Shown: positions 10,191 through 17,330 of the stretch, in pieces
How the letters are laid out: each line of letters opens with the position of its first letter
Numbering within the stretch: position 1 is the stretch's first letter
Assembly: GCF_000498395.2 (NCBI RefSeq)
Contig: NZ_CP010979.1
Coordinates: forward strand, 5,428,501-5,492,500
Direction of reading: 5' to 3'
From: Pseudomonas putida S13.1.2
GTDB taxonomy: Bacteria > Pseudomonadota > Gammaproteobacteria > Pseudomonadales > Pseudomonadaceae
Length of the DNA: 64,000 nucleotides
Notes under the pieces: model-generated
Told to the model about the DNA's origin: nothing
Seen by the model: the letters and a program-made list of their open reading frames with translations, nothing else
Database searches by the model: none
Position numbers and translations under genes: made by a program

Positions 10191-11498
10191 CTAGCCCCTG
10201 CACCACTGCGAAGGGTCGGTAGGCCGGCCCTGCTGGCGAATGGCGAAGTACAACCCTGCCGCATCCTGGCCACCGCTGTCGCCAACGGTGGAAATGGCTT
10301 CACCGGCCTTGACGATATCGCCGGCGCTCTTGAGCAGGCTCTGGTTGTGGCCGTACAGGCTCAGGTAACCGTTGCCATGGTCGAGAATGACCAGAAGCCC
10401 GGCGCCGCGCAACCAGTCGGCGAACACCACGCGCCCGCCGTGCACCGCACGTACCTGGGTGCCCGGGTTGGCGCTGATCATCACACCATCCCACTTGGCA
10501 CGGGCGTCGCTGCCGCGGGCATCACCGAAGCGTGCCAGCAATCGACCGTTCACTGGCCATGGAAGTTTTCCCCGCGCCGAAGAAAATGCGCCGCCGTAGC
10601 TTGCGCCGTCGGTGGAAACCATCGGGCCGAGGGTGGTGCGGGCCTTTTTCGGTGGTTCCACGGGTTCCTTTGCCTGTTCGCGGGCAGCGGCGGCGGCCAG
10701 GGCTTCCTGCTGGCGGCGTTTTTCCGCTTCCTGCTGGGCCAGCAAGGCTTTCTTGCGCGCTTCTTCAGCTTCGCGGGCCTGCCGGGCCAGGGTTTCCTCA
10801 ATGGTCTTGAGGACTTTGGACAGGTCGGCCTGGTCCTGCTCGCGGGCCTGCAACTTCTGGTCGCGGTCTTTCATGTCGCCGTTGAGCTTGGCCAGCACCT
10901 GCTGGCGCTTGCCGCGCTCAGCTTCCAGCGCCTGGCGGCGGCTGTCGAGGTCGGCGCGCTGGGCCAGCAGCTGTTGCTGCTGGCCGGCTATTTCCTGCTC
11001 GACGTTGGCCAGCTGGCGCAAGGTCTCGTTGAAGGTGCGCAATTGCTCCAGGCGCGCCTTGCTCAGGTAATCGTAGTAGGTGAGGGTGCGGGCGAACTTC
11101 TCGGGGTTCTGCTGGTTGAGCAGCAGTTTGAGGTATTCCTCGCGGCCGTTGTTCTGGTAGGCCGAACGGGCCTGAATGGCGATCAGCCGCTGTTGTTCAA
11201 TGCGGGCGCTCTGGAGTTTTTTTTTCTCGGTATCAAGGCGCTCCAGATCGCCCTCGGTCTTTTTTAGTTCTTGCTGCAGAGCCTCCACCTGCTTTTCGAG
11301 GTTGCCGATGTCGGTCTCGGTGGCTTTGAGGTCCTTTTGCACACCGGCCTTTTCTTCCTGAAGCTTGCCCAGCGTCTTCTTGAGCTCGGCAATATCCTGG
11401 CGGGTGGCGTCCAGTTGCTGCTGGGTCTGCACACGCTCATCGGCGAAGGCCGGGCTGAGCAGGCAAGACAGGGCGAGTAGGATCAGGGCGCGAAGCAT
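10191..11498 (-). CDS. envC: Murein hydrolase activator EnvC-like protein (degenerate M23 peptidase)
   Basis: 435 aa from ATG 11498. Signal peptide MLRALILLALSCLLSPAFA, then a long coiled coil (about residues 22-260, rich in Q, E, K and L), an Ala/Glu linker, and a C-terminal LytM/M23 domain (about 315-435). The domain keeps the fold motifs VRAVHGGRVVFADWLRGAGLLVILDHGNGYLSLYGH but has KWDGVMI where active M23 enzymes have the zinc-binding HxxxD, as in non-catalytic EnvC that activates amidases at the septum. The frame is open further upstream to 11912, but that extension reads through REP DNA and is not credible. Lies 78 bp upstream of ctpA and likely shares its operon. Confidence 0.9.
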   Translation of the reverse strand: MLRALILLALSCLLSPAFADERVQTQQQLDATRQDIAELKKTLGKLQEEKAGVQKDLKATETDIGNLEKQVEALQQELKKTEGDLERLDTEKKKLQSARIEQQRLIAIQARSAYQNNGREEYLKLLLNQQNPEKFARTLTYYDYLSKARLEQLRTFNETLRQLANVEQEIAGQQQQLLAQRADLDSRRQALEAERGKRQQVLAKLNGDMKDRDQKLQAREQDQADLSKVLKTIEETLARQAREAEEARKKALLAQQEAEKRRQQEALAAAAAREQAKEPVEPPKKARTTLGPMVSTDGASYGGAFSSARGKLPWPVNGRLLARFGDARGSDARAKWDGVMISANPGTQVRAVHGGRVVFADWLRGAGLLVILDHGNGYLSLYGHNQSLLKSAGDIVKAGEAISTVGDSGGQDAAGLYFAIRQQGRPTDPSQWCRG

Positions 11499-11609
11499 GG
11501 GGTTTGGCGTACCAAGGATGGAGACTGGCCTAGTATGCCCGCCCGGGCAGGCAAAAAAAACGCCTCGCTGCGGGTGCAGGGGGGCGTTGGTCTGGAATTC
11601 ATGTGCAAT

Positions 11610-11719
11610 CGGGGCCGCTTCGCGGCCCTTCGCGGGCATGCCCGCTCCCACAAAAGCAGCGAGTGCAGCCGGTTTTGTGGGAGCGGGCGTGCCCGCGAAG
11701 GGGCGCCAAGCGGCCCCGA
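11610..11719. repeat. REP pair (family A, inverted)
   Basis: Inverted copies of TGTGGGAGCGGGC.TGCCCGCGAAG, each bounded by GGGGCCGCTT/AAGCGGCCCC, between gpmI and envC. Confidence 0.88.
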
Positions 11720-11728
11720 TACACCGAA

Positions 11729-13264
11729 TCAGGCGTCGACCAGGATCGACGTACCGGTCATTTCCACCGGCTTTTCCAGCCCCAGCAGCTTCAGCATGGT
11801 CGGCGCCACGTCGGCCAGCACACCACCATCGCGTACCTTGACGTTGCGCTTGCCCACATAAATGAACGGCACCGGCTCGGTGGTGTGCGCGGTGTGCGCC
11901 TGGCCGGTACATTCGTCTTCCATCTGCTCGACGTTGCCGTGGTCGGCGGTGATCAGCGCTTCGCCGTCTACCTTCTCCAGCGCTTCGACAATGCGCCCTA
12001 CGCAGGTATCCAGCGCTTCGACCGCCTTGACCGCCGCCTCGAACACGCCTGTGTGGCCAACCATGTCGCCGTTGGCGTAGTTGACCACGATCACGTCGTA
12101 ACGCTGCTGTTCGATAGCTTCGACAATGCGATCGGTCACTTGCGGTGCGTTCATTTCCGGCTGCAGGTCGTAGGTGGCGACCTTCGGCGACGGGATCAGG
12201 ATGCGTTCTTCGCCTTCGAACGGCTCTTCACGCCCGCCCGAGAAGAAGAAGGTAACGTGGGCGTACTTCTCGGTCTCGGCGATGCGCAGCTGGGTCTTGC
12301 CGTTCTTGGCCAGGTACTCGCCCAGCACATTGTTCAGGCTGGAAGGTGCAAAGGCCGCCGGGGCCGGGATCTTGGCCGAGTACTGGGTCAGGCCGATATA
12401 GGCCGCCAGTTTTGGCAGGCGGGCACGCGGGAACTCGTTGAAATCGGTTTCGACGAACGCACGCGACAGCTCGCGAGCGCGGTCGGCGCGGAAGTTCATG
12501 AAGATCACGGCATCGCCGTCTTCAACCTTGACCGCTTCCCCAATGCGCGTGGCCTTGACGAACTCGTCGCTCTCGTCACGGGCGTAGGCCGCTTCCAGGC
12601 CGGCCTGGGCGGTGTCGGCGGTGTACTCCGCGGCGCTATCGACGATCAGGTTGTAGGCGGCGCTGACGCGGTCCCAGCGGTTGTCGCGGTCCATGGCAAA
12701 GTAGCGGCCGATCAGGGTGGCGATGCGGCCCTTGCCCAACTTGGCGAAAGTGCCGTCGAGCAGTTCGATGGACGACTGCGCGCTGCGTGGCGGGGTGTCG
12801 CGGCCGTCGAGGAAGGCGTGCAGGTAGATTTTTTCTGCGCCGCGCTGCGCAGCCAGTTCGGCCATGGCCACCAGGTGGTCCTGGTGGCTGTGCACGCCAC
12901 CATCAGACAGCAGGCCGAGGATGTGCACGGCCTTGCCGGCACTGGTTGCCTGGTCCACGGCGCCGGTGAGCACCGGGTTTTCGAAAAACTCGCCATCGCG
13001 GATCGCTTTGGTGACGCGGGTGAAGTCCTGGTAGACGACGCGGCCGGCCCCCAGGTTCATGTGACCGACTTCGGAGTTGCCCATCTGCCCGTCCGGCAGG
13101 CCGACATCCATGCCCGAGCCGGAAATGAGGCCATGCGGCCGGGTGGCGCGCAGGCGATCATAGACCGGTGTGTTGGCGGCAAAGATGGCGTTGTGTTCGG
13201 GGATATCGCTGTGGCCGAAGCCATCCAGGATGATCAGGACCAGGGGTTTGGGCGTACTCGTCAT
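11729..13264 (-). CDS. gpmI: 2,3-bisphosphoglycerate-independent phosphoglycerate mutase
   Basis: 511 aa from ATG 13264 (a TTG directly upstream in frame is less likely). Interconverts 3- and 2-phosphoglycerate in glycolysis and gluconeogenesis using two Mn2+ and a phosphoserine intermediate. Visible: LVLIILDGFGHSD with metal ligand D14, catalytic S64 in MGNSEVGHMNLGAGRVV, the HSHQDHL segment near 124, DGRDTPPRSA near 154, and the C-terminal metal site TADHGNVEQM. First gene of the cluster with envC, ctpA and yibQ, an arrangement also seen in other pseudomonads. Confidence 0.97.
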   Translation of the reverse strand: MTSTPKPLVLIILDGFGHSDIPEHNAIFAANTPVYDRLRATRPHGLISGSGMDVGLPDGQMGNSEVGHMNLGAGRVVYQDFTRVTKAIRDGEFFENPVLTGAVDQATSAGKAVHILGLLSDGGVHSHQDHLVAMAELAAQRGAEKIYLHAFLDGRDTPPRSAQSSIELLDGTFAKLGKGRIATLIGRYFAMDRDNRWDRVSAAYNLIVDSAAEYTADTAQAGLEAAYARDESDEFVKATRIGEAVKVEDGDAVIFMNFRADRARELSRAFVETDFNEFPRARLPKLAAYIGLTQYSAKIPAPAAFAPSSLNNVLGEYLAKNGKTQLRIAETEKYAHVTFFFSGGREEPFEGEERILIPSPKVATYDLQPEMNAPQVTDRIVEAIEQQRYDVIVVNYANGDMVGHTGVFEAAVKAVEALDTCVGRIVEALEKVDGEALITADHGNVEQMEDECTGQAHTAHTTEPVPFIYVGKRNVKVRDGGVLADVAPTMLKLLGLEKPVEMTGTSILVDA

Positions 13265-13470
13265 CAATCAAACTCACGGTTGTTCAAAGATGATAAAGAC
13301 ACGCATTTTAGGGCAAATACGCCAGCTGCGGCGAATAATCGTCCTGTTCCCTGACCAGCGCGGCCAATGCGGCAACATGAAGGTACCTTTGCGGCCGGCC
13401 CGTCGGGCTTTGGTGGTACTGGGGGGCTGTGTATACTGGCCGGCATTTTCAATCGCCTGGAACACCGCTG

Positions 13471-13884
13471 ATGGTTGCTCACCTGATTCAATTCGCGACA
13501 GATCACTACATCCTAGTTGCGATCTTCGTTGTTCTGCTGGTCCTGCTGCTGCTCAATGAAATCCGCCGTGGCGGCCAGAGCCTGAGCAATGGCCAACTGA
13601 CCGCCCTGGTCAACGCCGACAAGGGCCTGGTCATCGACATCCGTACTGCCAAGGAATACGCCGCCGGCCACATCGTCGGTGCCATCAACATCCCGCAGGA
13701 CAAGCTGGCCGCCCGCATGAGCGAGCTGGACAAGCACAAAGAGAAGACCCTGATCGTCGTCGACGCAATGGGCCAGCAGTCCGGCACCCACTGCCGCGAA
13801 CTGCTCAAGGCTGGCTACACCGCCGCCAAACTGAGCGGTGGCGTTTCCAGTTGGAAAGCCGATAACCTGCCCCTGGTGAAGTGA
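13471..13884 (+). CDS. Membrane-anchored rhodanese-like protein (YibN-like)
   Basis: 137 aa. One N-terminal transmembrane helix (about residues 10-28, ILVAIFVVLLVLLLL) is followed by a single rhodanese domain (about 45-133; VIDIRTAKEYAAGHIVGAINIP). The active-site loop reads VVDAMGQQSGTHC and lacks the cysteine usually found at the start of the CxxGxR loop, so sulfurtransferase activity is doubtful. Upstream gene of grxC (1-bp gap) and secB, the order seen for yibN-grxC-secB in other gammaproteobacteria. The frame is open upstream to 13429, but ATG 13471 fits the membrane-helix start. Confidence 0.9.
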   Translation: MVAHLIQFATDHYILVAIFVVLLVLLLLNEIRRGGQSLSNGQLTALVNADKGLVIDIRTAKEYAAGHIVGAINIPQDKLAARMSELDKHKEKTLIVVDAMGQQSGTHCRELLKAGYTAAKLSGGVSSWKADNLPLVK

Positions 13885-13885
13885 T

Positions 13886-14140
13886 ATGAAGCCCGTCATC
13901 GTCTATTCCAGCGACTACTGCCCCTACTGCATGCGCGCCAAGTACCTGCTCGAGAGCAAGGGCGTGGCTTTCGAGGAAATCAAGGTCGACGGCAAGCCGC
14001 AGGTTCGCGCCGAGATGAGCCAGAAGGCCGGCCGTACGTCGGTGCCGCAGATCTGGATCGGCAGCACCCATGTCGGTGGATGCGATGACCTCTATGCCCT
14101 GGAGCGCGCCGGCAAGCTCGACGCGCTGCTGGCGGCCTGA
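13886..14140 (+). CDS. grxC: Glutaredoxin 3
   Basis: 84 aa. GSH-dependent disulfide oxidoreductase of the cytoplasm. The active site is C12-P-Y-C15 in VYSSDYCPYCMRAK; the TSVPQIWIGSTHVGGCDDL segment provides the cis-Pro and glutathione-binding loop. Starts 1 bp after the rhodanese gene stop and is followed 39 bp later by secB, so probably one operon. Confidence 0.97.
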   Translation: MKPVIVYSSDYCPYCMRAKYLLESKGVAFEEIKVDGKPQVRAEMSQKAGRTSVPQIWIGSTHVGGCDDLYALERAGKLDALLAA

Positions 14141-14179
14141 TTTGCACTGCATTCAAAAACATTAGGATAAGGACCTGCC

Positions 14180-14665
14180 ATGACTGACCAACAGACCAAC
14201 GGCGCTGCTGCAGAAGACAACAGCCCTCAGTTCTCCCTGCAGCGCATCTATGTGCGCGACCTGTCGTTCGAGGCCCCGAAAAGCCCGCAGATCTTCCGCC
14301 AGACCTGGGAGCCGAGCGTAGCCCTGGACCTGAACACCAAGCAGAAAGCCCTGGAAGGTGACTTCCACGAAGTGGTGCTGACCCTGTCGGTAACCGTCAA
14401 GAACGGTGACGAAGTGGCTTTCATCGCTGAAGTGCAGCAGGCCGGTATCTTCCTGATCGCCAACCTGGACGCGGCTTCGATGAGCCACACCCTGGGTGCG
14501 TTCTGCCCGAACATCCTGTTCCCGTACGCCCGTGAGACCCTGGACAGCCTGGTGACCCGCGGTTCGTTCCCGGCCCTGATGCTGTCGCCGGTCAACTTCG
14601 ACGCCCTGTATGCGCAAGAAATGCAGCGCATGCAGGAAGCGGGCGAAGTGCCGACTGTGCAGTAA
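14180..14665 (+). CDS. secB: Protein-export chaperone SecB
   Basis: 161 aa, typical SecB. Cytoplasmic tetrameric chaperone that keeps preproteins unfolded and hands them to SecA. Diagnostic segments: FSLQRIYVRDLSFEAPKSPQIF at residues ~18-39, acidic SecA-contact strand EVAFIAEVQQAGIF, CPNILFPYARE and FPALMLSPVNFDALY. AGGA upstream of ATG. A clear terminator follows. Confidence 0.98.
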   Translation: MTDQQTNGAAAEDNSPQFSLQRIYVRDLSFEAPKSPQIFRQTWEPSVALDLNTKQKALEGDFHEVVLTLSVTVKNGDEVAFIAEVQQAGIFLIANLDAASMSHTLGAFCPNILFPYARETLDSLVTRGSFPALMLSPVNFDALYAQEMQRMQEAGEVPTVQ

Positions 14666-14679
14666 TCACTGCCGGTATC

Positions 14680-14707
14680 AAAAAAGCGCCTCTCGGGGCG
14701 CTTTTTT
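14680..14707 (+). terminator. Rho-independent terminator of secB
   Basis: Stem AAAAGCGCC/GGCGCTTTT with loop TCTCG and six T, 14 nt after the secB stop. Confidence 0.92.
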
Positions 14708-14767
14708 GTTGCCTGTTCCGGCCTCTTCGCGGGGCAAGCCCGCTTGTATGGTTAGACTTGAAGGGGT

Positions 14768-14908
14768 GGTGGGACTAAATGCCCGATTCTGACTGTTCAC
14801 AGCAGTACAGACCGTGGGAGACATCGCCCCACCCCTTCCACCAAAGCGCCGATAAAGAATGCATCGTTTGCAAACGACGATAGAAGCAAGCCAGCGCCTC
14901 TTGGTGAA
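14768..14908 (+). ncRNA. Predicted IS110 bridge RNA (ends approximate)
   Basis: Noncoding left end of the IS110 element. It is enclosed by an inverted repeat: CTTGAAGGGGT at 14757-14767 and ACCCCTTCAAG at 14909-14919. Two further structures are visible: GGGGTGG (14763-14769) against CCACCCC (14829-14835), and ATCGTTTG/CAAACGACGAT at 14863-14881. Inside the first loop, GCCCG (14781-14785) equals the target sequence left of the CT core, and GTGGGAG (14814-14820) is the exact complement of CTCCCAC right of it. This is the expected arrangement of left and right target guides. In the second loop, AGAAT (14856-14860) and CAAG (14887-14890) could be donor guides, with weaker support. Confidence 0.6.
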
Positions 14909-14948
14909 ACCCCTTCAAGCCAAAAAACCATAACGTGAGGAGGCTCCC

Positions 14949-15902
14949 GTGGCAATGCAGGCTGGCAAATTGATCGTGGGTGCGGATGTCGCGAAAGCAG
15001 AGTTAGTGATTCATCACGATGATCGCGATGAGATCATCAAGGTGAAAAATACCAAACCGGAAATCAAGAAATGGCTGAAGCAACAGCCTCTCAACACGGC
15101 AATTGCTGTTGAGGCAACCAATGTTTACCACCTGGACTTGGTTGAGCTGGCCCATAGCCTGGGTTTCGAGGTCTATGTCATTGATGGGTTCCAACTGAGC
15201 AACTACCGCAAAAGCGTGGGTGTGCGGGTAAAAACGGACCCCTCTGATGCTCGGTTGTTATCCCGATTTTTGAAAAACGAGGGGGAAGACCTCCGCCCTT
15301 GGACTCCCCCTCCCGCCGTCTACGGCAAGCTTCAGAGCCTTCTGCGACGCCGAGCGGCCTTGGTGACTGCCCGCACGGCGATGACTCAGAGCTGGGCTAA
15401 TGAAGCCCTCTTGAAAGCCGCCTTCCAAACCTTTGTAAAATCGATAGACCGGCTGGATTTGTTGATCCAAAAGAAAATTAAAGAAGTGCTGCGCGAAGCA
15501 GGGCTGCACGAGCAAGTTGCTCACTGCCAAGCAGTAGAGGGCATTGGGTTTCTCACCGCCACTGCCTTGGTAATGGCCTTTATGCGAGGCGAGTTCAAGA
15601 GCAGTGATTCGTACATTGCATTCCTGGGAATGGATCTACGAGTGATTGATTCTGGGCAGAAGAATGGACGTCGCCGCCTGACCAAGCGGGGCTGCTCAGA
15701 AATTCGTCGCCTGCTGCATAACGCAGCGATGTCAGCCAGCCGGACGGCCACTTGGAAAGGGATCTACGAACAACATCGCAATGCGGGTAAAGCAACAACC
15801 CAGGCGTTGGTAATCCTGGCCAGAAAGCTTGCACGAGTGGCATTCGCCCTGATGAAGAATCAGGACGAATATGTCACCAAAGGTGGGAAACCGGCTTGCT
15901 GA
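14949..15902 (+). CDS. IS110-family transposase (DEDD recombinase)
   Basis: 317 aa, the normal IS110 size. The N-terminal RuvC-like DEDD domain shows D13 (IVGADVAKAE), E55 (AIAVEATNVY), D97 and D100 (VKTDPSDARLL). The C-terminal Tnp_IS116/IS110/IS902 domain shows GIGFLTATALV, FLGMDLRVIDSGQ with the candidate catalytic Ser at 235, and RRLTKRGCSEIRRLLHNAA. It would act with the element's bridge RNA to recombine the element's circular junction into a REP target. GTG at 14949 has AGGAGG 5 nt upstream; an ATG two codons later is an alternative. The frame is intact. Sequence is AT-richer than neighbouring genes. Confidence 0.95.
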   Translation: MAMQAGKLIVGADVAKAELVIHHDDRDEIIKVKNTKPEIKKWLKQQPLNTAIAVEATNVYHLDLVELAHSLGFEVYVIDGFQLSNYRKSVGVRVKTDPSDARLLSRFLKNEGEDLRPWTPPPAVYGKLQSLLRRRAALVTARTAMTQSWANEALLKAAFQTFVKSIDRLDLLIQKKIKEVLREAGLHEQVAHCQAVEGIGFLTATALVMAFMRGEFKSSDSYIAFLGMDLRVIDSGQKNGRRRLTKRGCSEIRRLLHNAAMSASRTATWKGIYEQHRNAGKATTQALVILARKLARVAFALMKNQDEYVTKGGKPAC

Positions 15903-15991
15903 AAACCATAGAATCTCCCACAGTGAACTGTGTACGCCAAACCCTTGTGGGAGCGGGCTTGCCCCGCGAAGAGGTCGCCCCTGCCAATGCA

Positions 15992-16453
15992 TCAGCTACC
16001 GGCAAACCCGTTCTGCCGCCAGGCCTCATACACTGTCACCGCCACGGTATTGGACAGGTTCAGGCTACGGCACCCCGGCCGCATTGGCAGGCGCAGCCGT
16101 TGTTCGGCCGGCAGGCTGTCCAGCACCTCGGCCGGCAACCCGCGGCTTTCTGGCCCGAACAGGAAGGCGTCGCCCGGCTGATAGGCCACTTCGTGGAACG
16201 GGTGCGAGCCCTTGGTGGTAAAGGCGAACAGCCGTGGATTACCCAGGCTTGCCAGGCATCCGGCCAGGCTCTCGTGGCGCTTGAGCGTGGCATACTCATG
16301 GTAATCCAGCCCCGCGCGACGCAGGCGCTTGTCATCCAGTTCGAAGCTGATGGGTTCGATCAGGTGCAGGTCGCAGCCGCTGTTGGCGCACAGGCGAATG
16401 ATGTTGCCGGTATTGGGCGGAATTTCTGGTTGAAAAAGGATGACGTGAAACAT
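15992..16453 (-). CDS. trmL: tRNA (cytidine/uridine-2'-O-)-methyltransferase TrmL
   Basis: 153 aa. SPOUT-family enzyme that 2'-O-methylates the wobble position of tRNA-Leu isoacceptors. It starts MFHVILFQPEIPPNTGNIIRLCAN. The trefoil-knot SAM motifs are FGPESRGLP at residues 99-107 and CRSLNLSNTVAVTVYEAW at 128-145. GGAG lies 7 nt upstream of ATG 16453. Open frame continues to 16987 through tandem repeats but is not coding. The start codon overlaps, on the other strand, the start codon of the next gene. Confidence 0.95.
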   Translation of the reverse strand: MFHVILFQPEIPPNTGNIIRLCANSGCDLHLIEPISFELDDKRLRRAGLDYHEYATLKRHESLAGCLASLGNPRLFAFTTKGSHPFHEVAYQPGDAFLFGPESRGLPAEVLDSLPAEQRLRLPMRPGCRSLNLSNTVAVTVYEAWRQNGFAGS

Positions 16454-16889
16454 GCACGGCTCCAAGCGTGAAGATGACGGGCATTCTACCCCTGAACCGG
16501 ACGTGCGTTCGAAAGCCTTCCCACGGGTAATGCTGTCATTGGCGATTGTCGGTCTGATGGTAGGCCTGATGATCGGCCGGCTGACAGCACCCGACGAGCG
16601 TGAGCTGCAGCAGGTGGAGGTGGTACAAGATGGCCTGACGCTGTGGTTCAACGAAGAACCCAAGCTGCATGGCGAGAATGTGGAAGGCACGGTTGCGCTA
16701 CTGTTCCAGGCCCAGGGCAAAGCCCAGCAAGGGCAATTGAGCCTGCAGGGCAAACCGGTCAGTTGGCGGGTGCAGAAGAGTGATAAGGGGTTGTTGCTGA
16801 CGGTGGTTGCCGCGCGTCCCCTGCACGGCGAGTGGGCCGGTGCAGAGGACGATGGGCGTTGGCGGGTGCAGGTAAAACTGCACGAATAA
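16452..16889 (+). CDS. Small single-pass membrane protein of unknown function
   Basis: 145 aa. I do not recognise the family. A polar N-terminus (about 1-22) is followed by one hydrophobic helix (about 27-45, VMLSLAIVGLMVGLMIGRL) and a soluble domain of about 100 aa with alternating beta-like segments, presumably periplasmic. ATG 16452 has AAGGA 11 nt upstream but shares a CATG with the divergent trmL start; codon 18 (GTG) or M27 (16530) are possible later starts. Convergent with ntrC across a repeat region. Confidence 0.75.
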   Translation: MHGSKREDDGHSTPEPDVRSKAFPRVMLSLAIVGLMVGLMIGRLTAPDERELQQVEVVQDGLTLWFNEEPKLHGENVEGTVALLFQAQGKAQQGQLSLQGKPVSWRVQKSDKGLLLTVVAARPLHGEWAGAEDDGRWRVQVKLHE

Positions 16890-17063
16890 AAGAGGGGATA
16901 TCCCGGCCTGCCTGTACCAGGGTCCCCAAAAGGGGTTACTGCGTATAAAGGGGGGATGTCCCGGCCTGCCTGTACCGAGGTCCCCAAAACGGGCGGTGTT
17001 GCGAATAAAAGAGGGGTTCACCCGGCCTGCCTGTACCAGGGCCCCCGAAACTGGGTATGTATA
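16885..17063. repeat. Three tandem repeats of about 60 bp
   Basis: Three imperfect units begin at the ATAAA boxes 16886, 16945 and 17005. Each carries the same 17-mer CCCGGCCTGCCTGTACC at 16902, 16960 and 17021 (spacings 58 and 61), followed by a GGTCCCC-AAAA-GGGG type inverted segment. The first unit overlaps the stop of the preceding gene. No similarity to the REP families in the window. Function unknown. Confidence 0.85.
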
Positions 17064-17202
17064 AGCTATTGCAGGGGGCGTGCCAGTTTTGCAAAGCCCG
17101 TGAATGTTGGGCTTTGAGGGGGATTTGGCCGGGTTTTGAGGGGATTTGTGCCTTCCAGAGGTGCATCGGGCACAGGATCGGTGCATCGGGGCTGAAATAG
17201 CT
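17064..17202. other. Intergenic stretch between the tandem repeats and a REP pair
   Basis: No gene seen. It holds a hairpin AAAGCCC/GGGCTTT at 17093-17115 without a T run, and a short direct repeat GTGCATCGGG near 17161 and 17181. With the flanking repeats this fills the 440-bp gap between convergent genes. Confidence 0.6.
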
Positions 17203-17304
17203 GGGGCCGCTTTGCGGCCCATCGCGACACAAGGCCGCTCCTACAGGGGTTCGCGTTCTCCTGTAGGAGCGGCCTTGCGTCGCGATGGGCTGCGCAGCAG
17301 CCCC
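17203..17304. repeat. REP pair (family B, inverted)
   Basis: Inverted copies of CTGTAGGAGCGGCCTTG.GTCGCGATGGG, each with a GGGGCCGC/GCAGCCCC outer stem, just downstream of ntrC. Confidence 0.9.
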
Positions 17305-17330
17305 ATGGATCTTACGGGTTACCCTGGAGC

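Larger units (their letters stand above)
14745..15914 (+). mobile_element. IS110-family insertion sequence (ISPpu9/ISPpu10-like), inserted in a REP
   Basis: About 1.17 kb between two CT dinucleotides (14743-14744 and 15915-15916). It has no long terminal inverted repeats, only subterminal ATGGTT (14748-14753) and AACCAT (15904-15909). A 204-bp noncoding left end precedes one DEDD-transposase gene whose stop lies 12 bp from the right end: the IS110-group layout, not the IS1111-group layout. Family knowledge: IS110 elements of P. putida such as ISPpu9 and ISPpu10 target REP sequences. The exact name cannot be fixed without a database comparison. Confidence 0.92.
14720..15974. repeat. REP pair (family A) interrupted by the IS110 element
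   Basis: The left REP arm (…GGGGCAAGCCCGCT, ending 14744) resumes at 15915 as CTCCCACAG and is followed, after 21 bp, by the inverted partner TGTGGGAGCGGGCTTGCCCCGCGAAGAGG (15944-15973). Removing 14745-15916 restores a normal inverted REP pair with one CT at the joint. Confidence 0.9.

Noticed and set aside
11499..11912. In-frame N-terminal extension of envC
   Set aside because: Reads through a REP pair and part of gpmI; the signal peptide begins at ATG 11498.
16885..17063. Possible short CRISPR array
   Set aside because: Only three units, the spaces between the 17-mers are similar to each other rather than unique, and no cas genes are present.
17093..17115. Hairpin AAAGCCC/GGGCTTT as a terminator
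   Set aside because: No T tract on either strand after the stem.
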